A DNA stretch of 64,000 nt, from contig CM062212.1 of NCBI GenBank assembly GCA_031216445.1, positions 4,753,501 to 4,817,500 of the forward strand. Reading direction: 5' to 3'. Below the pieces are notes generated by a model that saw only the letters and a list, made by a program, of their open reading frames with translations, ran no database searches and had not been told where the DNA came from. This document shows positions 54,538 to 64,000 of the stretch, one piece after another (within the stretch, counting starts at the first letter, position 1; every line of letters starts with the position of its first letter). This stretch comes from Lateolabrax maculatus (Eukaryota > Chordata > Actinopteri > Acropomatiformes > Lateolabracidae). A program made the position numbers and the translations under genes.

Positions 54538-57150
54538 TTTGTTTCATCAGGGATTTTTTTTTCTTGCTTACATCAGTAAAATTACATGTGTTCAAAAACA
54601 TACACAGTTTTGTGTATGGCAGTCGTGTTTCTTTCCTTCGAGGCAGCAGCGTGAATTGCAAGTTCAAAAGTTCTGGTCACAAGATTTCTCATGTATTTTC
54701 ATAAATTTCCAAACCCAGATAACTTGACAAAACAAACAACCTACCACAACCATGACTAACATTAAGTGCAGCTCTGCATCGCTTGAATTTAACGTTTTCC
54801 AGAAACATTCAGATTTGCTGCTCTTGTTTTTTATTTTTCATAATTATTTTTACCTGGTTGCTGTTGTTGTTGTCTCTCTGCCTTTTTGTCTCTGTGGCCA
54901 CCAGGCTCCTCTTGATATACATAGCAGATGATATACTGTATGCCTGTATGTCCCAGAGCGCCCCAACATCACAGACAAACGCATTTACAAATATATAGAC
55001 AAGGTCAGAAAAACACACAGTATGCTTTGTCCTATTTATTTACAGCAGCATGTTGCTGTTCACTCTGTGAGCTCAAAGCAGGACAACTACTTTGTCCTAC
55101 CTTAAAAAGGTTTTGATTAAAGTTACTCAAGAAAGTGGAATGCATCATTAACACTTCATTACCATCGAATGATTTGCCAAACATTTATTAGAATTTATTT
55201 TTACTATTGTCCGTTGATTACTTAATCACATACATGTTAAAGCACAAAATTATCTTCGGTGGTAAATAACAAATTTGTTAATTTTGCCATTTTCTTTGGT
55301 ATTCATCCTATCGATGCTAGTATCCTCAAAACAAAGCTTAGTATGAGTAGTATCAATACTTTAAGTATTGATCTGCCCACCCCAAACTGAAGGAGAAGCG
55401 AGAACTGTTCACTGACTGAGCTGAGCTAACCAGTTGATCCGATGACATGGCCTCTTGTTTGCACAGTATGAACACATAGTGTGGGCTGAAAATTAAGCCG
55501 TAATAAAAATGGTGTATTCATGCATGAAACATTCATCGAGCTGTAATGAATGTCTCATGTAGTGTAGTATCACAGCCAGTAACAGCACCGATCTTCATCC
55601 CTTCCTTACACAAGAATAGGATTCGGCAGTTCCATTTGCCACGATCATTATTTCAGCCATTAGCTACTGCATTAGCTACCAGAGGCATTTCTAAATCAGC
55701 TGCAAATAGATTTACAAACACACACGCACACACAAACACATATCCTGAGTCCATTAGGGCCCTACATACAAATCAAGCAGGAAATAGAAACCCTTGTGCT
55801 CCATCACTGAAAATGAATATATGCAAAACAAAGAGCTGCTCAGGCTTTTAAAACATCAATCACACAATAGTCCTGAATTAAGAAATGGGATACAGGACAC
55901 AGGATGTGATGTCAACAGGTAAGCAGAGACAGCAAAGACGGCCATTGAAGAAACTCAAGGTCAGACATTTTCATAAAACAGTTTGCACGCCTGAGAATCT
56001 TTAATCAGGAGCACTGTAAGTTGAATTTAGCTTTTATTTTGAAAGTGTGATCATACAGAAACATTTCTTTATATATTTGCTGTTTTTATGTGTCTCTGTT
56101 AGTAGCTGACAAAGCTATAAATCAGATTAAACTTAAGTACAATAATGTGGTTCCAAAGCCACAAATAACCCAAAATTATACACATGCTTCATACTGTATG
56201 CAATCTAAATGCACACACACCTATTTTTCATTTCAGCTCGAGACGCTACACTCGACAGATATTCCTGACACTCTGTTGCTGAGCAATGTTGGGAAACTCC
56301 CGCAGGGCAACGTTTTTTCCTTTTGTCTGTCTTCTCATCTCTGTCTCTTTCTCTCTCTCAGGACATAAAAGTGGTACTTTTGCTTTCAGGCAACTCTTAG
56401 AAAGCCTGTTAGGTATCTGACTAGAGACAGCCGAGTCAAACGGAGGGAGAGGAGAAAGAAGGATCTGAATAAATGAACTTCAGAAACTGTAGGCATCATG
56501 GGGAAAGACAGGGAAAGTGAGCGTGGAAGCCAGACACGGAGAGCCTGCAGGATAGAGGGAGGCTAAAATAAGACAGAGGTGGGGGTGTAAGATGGTGAAA
56601 GGAAGACAGTCAGGCAGAGCTGTCTCATTGTCCAATCCTCACCTTTTAACCTCTTGTCCTTCTTCTCACAATAACGCCTTCTTCTTTCAGTATATAGTTT
56701 GTTTTTATTGCCTGGTCTGGGCATTTATAAAAAGTTTTATTTAAACAGAGTTTCTGCTGCAGCAAATTATCTGTTATCATTATTTCTGTCTGACTCAGAA
56801 ATGCTGCAAGAACCTGGTGTTTTTCATTCTAAAACATCTCTGTATAAAGTGCTGTAGGAAATAAATATCAGCAGACAGAGTCAGACAGAGAGCTGTCAAT
56901 AGATTGGCATAAACTGATAAGTTGTTGTTGAAGAGATCTTGTGAGAACATCATCTAAGGGTGCACTCATATCATGAATATTTGAATTGCTTTATTCAGTT
57001 TTCAGTGTGACAATTTCTTCAGAAGAAAGTACTTTTCAGTAAAAGCTGTTCACATTGAAGTCTGTGCTGTGTGCTATGTGGAGTGGAGACCTTATTTCTT
57101 GAAATAAACATTGCTGTTGAATTTTTAGGGATGGAAATACTGTATATGTA
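54538..57150. other. Non-coding sequence without clear features
   Basis: Mostly A+T-rich, with a purine-rich stretch at 56430-56610. Short AC runs lie near 55715. An acceptor-like tract ends at 56236 (TTTTTCATTTCAG) but no good donor follows. Short frames show no domain. Confidence 0.4.
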
Positions 57151-57618
57151 GGGATGTCCACCACTTTGGTCTGGGCTGAAACTATAGGTGGGTTGAAATT
57201 TGATACAGACATTCATGCTCCCCAGAAAATGAAAATCATCATTAGGTCAAATTTATAATTATCCAGTTTAATATCTCAACACCCACTTGATGAACTGGCA
57301 CAACATTTTGTACAGACATTCAAGGATCCCAGACAAAGTATCATAATGACTTTGGTGATCCCCAAAGTTATTGGACAGGTTCATATTTGTGGTTGGAGAA
57401 AAATGTTTCAACAATTATTGAATAGATTGCCATGAAGTCTGCTTCAGACATTCATGTCCCCCTCAGGATGAATTGTAATAACTTTGCTGATTCTTTAACG
57501 TTTCATCCAACACCACCATCAGGTCAAAATCTGTCTGTCAACATTACCAATGTGTCTAACGGTAGAACTCAGCTCAAAGCACCGCAGTGCCAAAGTCCAG
57601 CCTCACAGAGACAGTAAA
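57151..57618 (+). mobile_element. Family C interspersed repeat, copy 2
   Basis: It begins CCACCACTTTGGTCTGGGCT, then has three modules carrying ACAGACATTCA(T/A)G (near 57205, 57312 and 57443). GGATGAATTGTAATAACTTT, CACCACCATCAGGTCAAAAT and finally GCTCAAAGCACCGCAGTGCC and CAGCCTCACAGAGACAG follow. The order matches a widespread percomorph repeat. It is inverted with respect to copy 1 at 35 kb. Confidence 0.65.
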
Positions 57619-58447
57619 CATCATTTTTCAATGCTCTGATCACCACAAATTAAATTCCATTCGCCTGCACTGTTGGGGTGAACGCAGTAATGTCAAAGAC
57701 AAATATTATAAAACCTTGTAAAATAACATTGAAAGTACTTGCACAGCTTTACTGTGCTGCTAGCAGTAAGTGGGAAAAGGTGGTGTCTTTTATTATTTGA
57801 GGAGAACTGGTCCTTGAAGTTTAGTTAAGTTTTGTGTTTAGTGTTAAAGTTTCGTCCAGGATTTCCTTGATTGACAGGTGTCTAGGCCTGTCACAGTGTG
57901 CCGATAATTCATCCCACCTCCTCCTCACCTTGTATTTATTACCTTTTTGTATTTTAACCAACAACAAACAAAACAAGCAAAATACATTTTCCAAATTGCT
58001 CCCAGAGAACAGATACACAATCAAACCCACAAAATAAAAAAAGCAAACGTAATAAATTCTAATAATTCACAAACGTGGGAGCAGGAAAGATGCCTAAAAT
58101 GTGAATTAACGCTATAAGCAAAGTGCTACCATATTTGACACTTCACAATAATTAATAAATGTTGTTTTGATTCATAAACAACAGTAGAAAGCCATTTCTA
58201 CGGGTATTTTGCATTTGATTTGTGGCTCTGAATATTTATCAGCTGATTAAAAAAGTTTTAACCCAATCAAACTAAACAGCTGTGCTGTTACAGTATTAGG
58301 CGTATAAATAGTCCACCTGGGTGGCCCATTAAGAACCACTGTATCATAAACTCATGTTGTCTACAGAGGCAAACAGCTCAGATGGTGAGCTGAAAAAACA
58401 TTACAGGCGCTTTGGGCAAAAAAAAATGCTGCTGTCAGAAAGGCTGG

Positions 58448-58448
<1 letters not shown>
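57619..58448. other. Non-coding sequence without clear features
   Basis: Nothing recognisable. A short CCACCTGGGTGG palindrome lies near 58313. Confidence 0.45.

Positions 58449-58494
<46 letters not shown>
58449..58494 (+). repeat. Long (AC)n microsatellite
   Basis: An uninterrupted AC array of about 23 units. Confidence 0.9.
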
Positions 58495-58499
<5 letters not shown>

Positions 58500-58555
58500 C
58501 CTTTGCAGCAGCTCACACTTGCTGAAATCATCAATTTAAACAGTTACGTACAGAG

Positions 58556-58740
58556 TTGGTTTTCCATTAAAGGATAATTAATATTCCCAGCCACTGAGTG
58601 TGTTCAGCCCATTTACAAGAGTGTCCTCTATCTTTTGTTAAATTACCGTCTGTGGGCAGGGAGATGTTGTAAACGTCCTACATTTCACCTGCATTGTCTG
58701 ACTTCTAAAATTGTGCCGTGACAGACTAGACACAAACCTC
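58556..58740. promoter_or_regulatory. Weak candidate conserved non-coding element
   Basis: Repeat-free sequence after the AC array, with AAAGGATAATTAATATTCCC and TTAAATTACCGTCTGTGGGC. The call rests on texture only. Confidence 0.18.
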
Positions 58741-60393
58741 TTGCTGATACTTTGTCTAATTGATTTATGTGCCACATAACCCACATTTTAGTCAGCAACC
58801 TACACTTACCTCTTTCATAGAATCTACCTGCCTTCTAGAGACTTGAGAGGCATAAAAGGAAGTAAAATGTAGACAAAGACAGCATTAGCAATTAGTGAGA
58901 AGTGCTGTCTAAGGCGGGTGAAAGTAGCTGAACTAGTCAGCTTTGCATATGCCTCCCTCACATAAAGAGCTTACCTTTACTTTTTTCAGTACAACATTGT
59001 TCTGGAGATGCAGCCGTACTGTACAGTGAGAATGTTTTCCTTGTTCACGTGTACATTTTCAACTAGTATCATAGTTCAGTCTTCTCTCGTCTTGTTCAGC
59101 CATCCAGACAAAGTCATTCAGTCTTTTCAGTGGATTCGCTTGCAGGGCCGAAATAAATCTGTGCAAATATTATGCAGCAAGTTCAGCTTTGGTGGATTTT
59201 GACACATGAAATTACACATTGACCAATAGCTTGGACCGTTGGGGAAACAGAGAGCTGGAGAGTCTTAAATGGAGTAAACTATCGTAACTTATTGGCAGAG
59301 TTGCAAAATCCACTTTTCTTTAACTTCCTCTGTCACAGAATAAACTCCACAAAATGGTTTGCAGACACTTATGACACAGGAGTCCATGGTAGAAATTCTA
59401 CTTTTTAATCAACAAACATATTGACCAAACTAATTAGATTGTAACTGTCAGGCTTGAGTGCTTGTTTTTTGCCTTTTTAATAACTCTTTATTGAATGAAC
59501 ATGATGAACAATCCTGAGAATAACATGCCAGAGCGAGTAAACAGCACAGAGAAAATAGGAAGACATTTGGAAAATTTCAGTACAGGGTTAAGAGACTGAT
59601 GAGTAAAATCCAACAACAAAACACTGCAATGAGGTAACATTTAAAAAAAACAAAACAACTAAAATACAGGACCTCACTGACTGGGCGACACATTAAAGGC
59701 TTCGAATTATTAGTTACAGTATTAGAGCTAAGCACAGTTTTGGGTAAATCTTTGTAGATCTATAAATGTAAGTCAGTAAAAAGCAAGAGAAACAAAACAC
59801 TAGGCCTCATGCAAGAACATTTTTGTCTTCTTATCTTAACTTTCTCTGTGCCAGGTCAGATTCAGCAAACACTTCTAGCTTCAGATAATTTTGTAAATGA
59901 CCTGAATAAACATTACCTGCATTAACCTTCAAAGGGTGCATAATTTAAGTCGTTTCTCAGTTTGAGATGTTCATATTGATATTGTATTATTATACAACAG
60001 CATCAATAGCCAATTAAAATGAATGATGATATTGTTAGGCGATATGAATACATTTAGAACTATATTATAATTTGAATTACAAAGTTAAAGAGGAATATGT
60101 CAAACTACTTATGAAGTGTAATTTTTTTAAGATTTTCAAACTCAAAATTCCTTAGAAGTAATGAAATATAAAATCCATTAGTGACAAATGTAATTATAAT
60201 TGCACATGACTCCTACAACAGGTCTGGACTGTCTGCTGAATGCAGCAAGTTCTCCTAAATCACCCGTACAAGCCACTTCAGAACAAATCTGTTCATATGT
60301 TCATAAAAAAAAAAAATATGGGTGGTTCTTGCATGAAGCCCGTTGTCATTTCTCATGAGCAAAAGCCTTGACTTAGCTGTTCTCTGTTCACAC
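58741..60393. other. Non-coding sequence without clear features
   Basis: A+T-rich. A frame at 59008-59202 shows no domain. AATAACTCTTTATTGAATG near 59480 reads as a minus-strand polyadenylation signal, but nothing recognisable lies upstream of it on that strand. Confidence 0.4.
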
Positions 60394-60417
60394 CACACAC
60401 ACACACACACACACACA
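60394..60417 (+). repeat. (AC)n microsatellite
   Basis: An uninterrupted AC array of about 12 units. Confidence 0.9.
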
Positions 60418-61595
60418 GCTGAATACATGCTCATGTGCCTGGTCGCTGTTATTTATCACAGGAATGATAAAATTGCTGTTAAATTGTCCGTGGTGCAAAG
60501 TAAACCTTGAAGCAGAAATAGAGACGGGGACAACGTTGGATTTCTCTGTGCTCTTTACCTATTAGGACGTGAATGTATGCAAGTGTTTATGAATATTTTA
60601 TCATCTGAGACTCGTACACAGCAGTCGCTTCCTCGAAGAGCTCTGATTAATTATACAATATCTGACCTCTTAATGTTCACTTTGTTAAACTCCCTCCATG
60701 CAGCTCTCTCTCTCTGTTTCTCTTAATCTCTTTTGATCTCTTTCCTCCTCTTAACTGAACTCTGATCTGGTGTTTCGGATAAAGAAGGAAGATCTGCTCT
60801 GCTAAACACAGAATGAAATCACCCACGTTTGATCCTTGTTCTCCTTTATACTGTATAAAACGTTTTTTTCTGCATTTTATGACACATTTAGTATGACATG
60901 TGGGACATAAATAAAGTTCACATTCATTCATGACCATTGTATTACATTTCCTAAAAAAATTTACTATATGCTAAAACAAACTGCTATATATATACAGAGT
61001 AAAGAACAGACTAGTATTAAATGATGCAAATTTAAGAGAAAATGTGTGTGTTTGTTCTGTAGTTAAGACCAGTCTGAGAGACAGGACATTTTTGTTAATT
61101 ATGGGTAAATATAGCTGGTTTATCAGTTCTAAAAAAACGGCAAATTTTGAGTTACATCTTCAGCTTTTGGGTTACTAGTCCATGAAAGATTTTCAGGGGA
61201 AAAATCCCAATATTGTTTTGCTTCACTTTGCTCATAAAGTGGCCACATGTTGGTTTAAATGTGTTTTCGGGGCAGTTTGTTTAATATAATTTGTTTATTT
61301 GTACATGTTCTGTACAAAAGCATTTTCTAGGTATTGTTTTCATTTCTGTGTTAATAATATAGCTTATTCAGAATGATTGAATTGACTGGAATAAAGCCAG
61401 TGTAAGGTCCTCATTTATATAGAAACACAAAAATGTGTGTGTGTTGAGAGTGATCCCTTACACTCAGTTAATGTTACTCTTGTCCTTGAGTTACAAATGC
61501 AAATGACAGCTAGCTCCATTTTCCCCAAAGCACAGCTGGAGAGGCATTTTAAAGCATTACTCTTCACCTCCTTTCACCTCCTCCGTTGATCCCAA
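60418..61595. other. Non-coding sequence without clear features
   Basis: CTCTGATTAATTATACAATA near 60642 is the only regulatory-looking word. Nothing else is recognised. Confidence 0.4.
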
Positions 61596-61612
61596 ACACA
61601 CACACACACACA
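61596..61612 (+). repeat. (AC)n microsatellite
   Basis: A short AC array of about eight units. Confidence 0.85.
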
Positions 61613-61804
61613 CCACTGACACTGTAAGAGTGTGTCTGGCGTGTCGGGCAGTAATGACGAACAACTCACATGCATTAAAAGTTTCCACCTCTACCCCTCA
61701 CGCTGCAGACGGGCTTCATTTTCACACAGGAAGGCCACAACCTTGACTTGATTTATTAACTTCTTCTCCCTGGCTTCTGCTCCTCTAGTGTCTCTTTTTT
61801 CCCA

Positions 61805-61865
61805 GTTTTGTGTGAGTGTGTGTGTTTGTGCATGTGTGTGTGTGTGTAGGAGTGTGTGTCTATGT
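61805..61865 (+). repeat. Imperfect (TG)n microsatellite
   Basis: A TG-rich tract with many interruptions. Confidence 0.8.
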
Positions 61866-61879
61866 GTCGCCCTCTCTCT

Positions 61880-61995
61880 CTTTAGGGGTAAACAAACTCT
61901 CCTCGCTTTTAGGGGCGTTTAAGAAGTCAGCCTGGCGAGTGGCGAGATGGCCGATCTCGCCAAAACAAAACTCTACACCAACCCTGATGGATGGT
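61880..61995. promoter_or_regulatory. Unique block with perfect palindrome between TG arrays
   Basis: A 9-bp inverted repeat, TGGCGAGAT (61940-61948) and ATCTCGCCA (61954-61962), lies around GGCCG in a G+C-richer unique stretch. It sits between two TG-rich tracts. The function is unknown. Confidence 0.25.
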
Positions 61996-62025
61996 CCTGA
62001 CCTCCCATTGTCGGGGATGACTGTA

Positions 62026-62026
<1 letters not shown>

Positions 62027-62069
<43 letters not shown>
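62027..62069 (+). repeat. (TG)n microsatellite
   Basis: A TG array with one TTT interruption. Confidence 0.9.
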
Positions 62070-62075
62070 ACTCAC

Positions 62076-62120
62076 ATCAGTGACCTTTTGCAGCAGCATG
62101 ACAAGGCCATTGATCCTGGC
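62076..62120 (-). CDS. Candidate 45-bp microexon, unknown gene
   Basis: On the minus strand the segment is bounded by an acceptor (CCAATTACAG before 62120) and a consensus donor (GTGAGTAC after 62076). It is exactly 15 codons in the open frame and reads ARINGLVMLLQKVTD, an amphipathic, helix-like peptide. It lies in unique sequence between two TG arrays. No other exon of the same gene is identifiable. A conserved non-coding element with chance splice words is the alternative. Confidence 0.2.
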
Positions 62121-62165
62121 CTGTAATTGGACAGCATCAACACAGACCCATCCAAAGCAGTGCCT

Positions 62166-62192
62166 GTCTGTGTCTGTGTGTGTGTGTGTGTG
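62166..62192 (+). repeat. (TG)n microsatellite
   Basis: A TG array with one CTG interruption near its start. Confidence 0.9.
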
Positions 62193-62517
62193 CAAGACTT
62201 TTTGTATATATGTGTCGATATGTGCGTCTTTAAACCGTTTGTTACTTTTACAGGAAACGTTCACTGGTCTTTACACTACTTCGGAGCTAAATCCTGATTC
62301 ATATTGAGTAGCAAAGTTGCAAAGCTGTTGGCTGCAGAAGTGTTGGAAAGTTTTCTCCACACAAACACGGAAGTCTCCTGGATAAATTATCAATACTATA
62401 CAGTTAGGCTACAATGTACAGTTAAACATTTTAACACATTCATATAGTTTCTGAGAAATGTCACTTTGGTATGCTTTAAATAAACTATTTTTGACAAACT
62501 GTCTTCAGACCACATCT

Positions 62518-63032
62518 TAAAGGGGAAATCCACCAGTTTTCATCTTACATCAAAGTCCATCAAAGTCCATCAGAGTTTACAGGTGTTGGGGAGTACTACT
62601 GCATGTGTTTAAAAGGTTGTATGAAGTTGAATTCCTGTCTACTTTCTCACCTCTGCGCACCTGACCAATTGTGAAGTGGGTGTGATGCTATCAAGTTGCA
62701 TTATGGGAAATGTAGGATCCAACTATTTTTGAGTTCCCAGAAAGATACAATACTAAATAACCGGAGTGCTCCATGAAATAACCAGATTTTTGCACCTTTT
62801 TTGTATTCACTATTCAAGTGGGAAAGCTCCATCTGCCAGTCATCTCACATTGTCTGTACAGAAAATGGGCTGCAGCTTTACTTTACAGTTGGACAACCAA
62901 AGTAACTCCTCGCACTTCACTACATAATGACAGTTGCTCAGTACAACCAGTACAACCATAGTCCTCTACTGGTAGCAGCTCCGCAGCTCTTAGATACCAC
63001 TATATTTGTCCAGCGTAGGAAATTATAGACAC
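62518..63032 (+). mobile_element. Probable long teleost interspersed repeat
   Basis: The order is AAAGGGGAAATCCACCAGTT, CAGGTGTTGGGGAGTACTAC, TTGCATTATGGGAAATGTAG, AATAACCGGAGTGCTCCATG, CTGCCAGTCATCTCACATTG, then TCTTAGATACCACTATATTT and CCAGCGTAGGAAATTATAG. It agrees with a high-copy percomorph repeat as I recall it. It carries a short 10-bp tandem duplication near 62549. The stretch CATTATGGGAAATGTAG is also close to the ZNF143-type motif. No coding frame is present. Confidence 0.45.
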
Positions 63033-64000
63033 AAGGCAAAGCCCGACTTCAGGCTATTTGTGCTGTATCAGTGCGTGCATGTAAATACGATCCCAATGCT
63101 GACACTGACACTTTCCACTTTCCATTTTATGCCTTCGTACTTCCCCGCAGCATTTCTCACAATTTTAAGCTGCTAAACTTCGATATCAGTGAAACCACAG
63201 GGTCAGATTGTGTACTTACAGCTCATATCAACAGAGGAGACATGGCGGAGAAATCCTTTAGAAAAAAACATTCAGAATTTCAAAGTTAGTCTGCATCCCA
63301 TCTGAATCCCATTAGGTGGTTTCATAACTTAAGGCCTGCGACACACGGAGGATAATTGGGATGATGTAAACATATTTGGACATTTGGGATTCTATGATCT
63401 GAAGCTCAGCTGGCACCAGAGCTCATCCATCTGTTAGTGAAAAGATTTCAGATTCAATCACAACCAAAGGGAGTCGCAGACTGATCTGAGCTGCCTCGAT
63501 CATATCAGACATGTTTGATATTTACAGCACAGTGTCTGTTCAGGTGTAAACCGCTGTGTGTGTGTGATGCATCACTGAGTCACATTAAAAGGCTAAAAAA
63601 GACTTTTGGAGCACACAGCGTTGTTTGTTTCAGCATGTTACATGTTAGATACCTGTTCATTTTATCACCTTGAACATCATTTTGGAGACATGCTGTGTTT
63701 GCAGGGTGTGTTCAAACGTTTTTGCAGGGAGCTTGTTATCCAGCAGGGACACTTCACTTTACTTCAATGCAAAGCTAACGAATCATACAATGTCTACTTA
63801 TGTATGTTTTTCTGAAAGTTTACATTATTATCAACACCAGAAATCCCAACTGGTGATTTTGTGTTTGTCATTCAGGTAATTGTACCATTATGTTTTTATC
63901 ATGAGCAGAAAAGAGTTAAAAATACAGGAAAATGTTTTTTAATTTCTCTATTATATGTTTGCAGATTATATATTATATTACAATCTGATTCACGTGATTT
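63033..64000. other. Non-coding sequence without clear features
   Basis: Ordinary sequence. A repeat-free part at 63310-63500 has CGGAGGATAATTGGGATGAT. Frames at 63071-63289 and 63606-63879 show no domain. Confidence 0.4.

Noticed and set aside
56237..56320. Possible exon after TTTTTCATTTCAG
   Set aside because: The acceptor is good but no acceptable donor follows and the peptide is not recognisable.
61816..62307. 163-codon plus-strand frame and the opposite 134-codon frame (61860-62264)
   Set aside because: Most residues are Cys-Val or Thr-His repeats from TG/CA arrays. Only the unique parts are discussed.
1..64000. CRISPR array, prophage or bacterial operon
   Set aside because: The repeats are eukaryotic microsatellites and interspersed elements. 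There are no long open frames, ribosome binding sites or repeat-spacer structure.

Overview
This window looks like non-coding nuclear DNA from a teleost fish, most likely a percomorph. It is A+T-rich and stop-dense in all frames. It carries more than twenty TG/CA microsatellites and decayed copies of interspersed repeats that I recognise as common in percomorph genomes. There is no operon structure, no rRNA and no intact tRNA. I found no protein-coding gene I can name. The longest open frames are 130-170 codons and are mostly translated microsatellite or low-complexity sequence. The best reading is a gene desert or a very large intron.

Layout. 1-2.1 kb: a 3' tail of a non-LTR retrotransposon, a C-rich tract of unknown origin, then a non-repetitive block. 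2.4-2.8 kb: first copy of an element called family A here. 3.8-4.1 kb: first copy of a G-rich, telomere-like block followed by TG dinucleotides (family B). 4.2-12 kb: mostly featureless, with two weak exon candidates near 4.5 and 7.7 kb. 12-14 kb: a dense repeat hub (family A, TG array, family B, TG array, LTR-like element, family A with an internal CA array). 14-26 kb: A+T-rich DNA with several non-repetitive blocks that look like conserved non-coding elements. 26.9-27.8 kb: family A, a 74-nt near-perfect hairpin, and a frameshifted fragment of an hAT-type transposase with a TTF/ZMYM-like N-terminal region. 30.6-31.3 kb: a diverged three-copy 65-bp tandem repeat and a MITE-like element. 33-34.6 kb: a solo LTR followed by a cluster of regulatory-looking blocks. 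35-37.2 kb: family C repeat and long TG arrays. 40.4-44.3 kb: family A, purine tract, regulatory-looking block, tRNA-derived SINE fragments, another teleost repeat and a run of 22 G. 46-54.6 kb: further repeat fragments, a purine-rich promoter-like stretch, regulatory-looking blocks and a minisatellite. 57.1-57.6 kb: second copy of family C, inverted relative to the first. 61.8-63 kb: three TG arrays around two unique blocks, one holding a candidate 45-bp microexon, then a long teleost repeat.

Limits. Repeat identities come from recall of common teleost families. Calls of conserved non-coding elements rest only on sequence texture (no repeats, mixed composition, clustered homeodomain, SOX, POU, MEF2 or TALE-like sites, sometimes frames open on both strands). 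No alignment or database search was possible. Exon candidates rest on splice-site consensus plus an open frame and are low-confidence.
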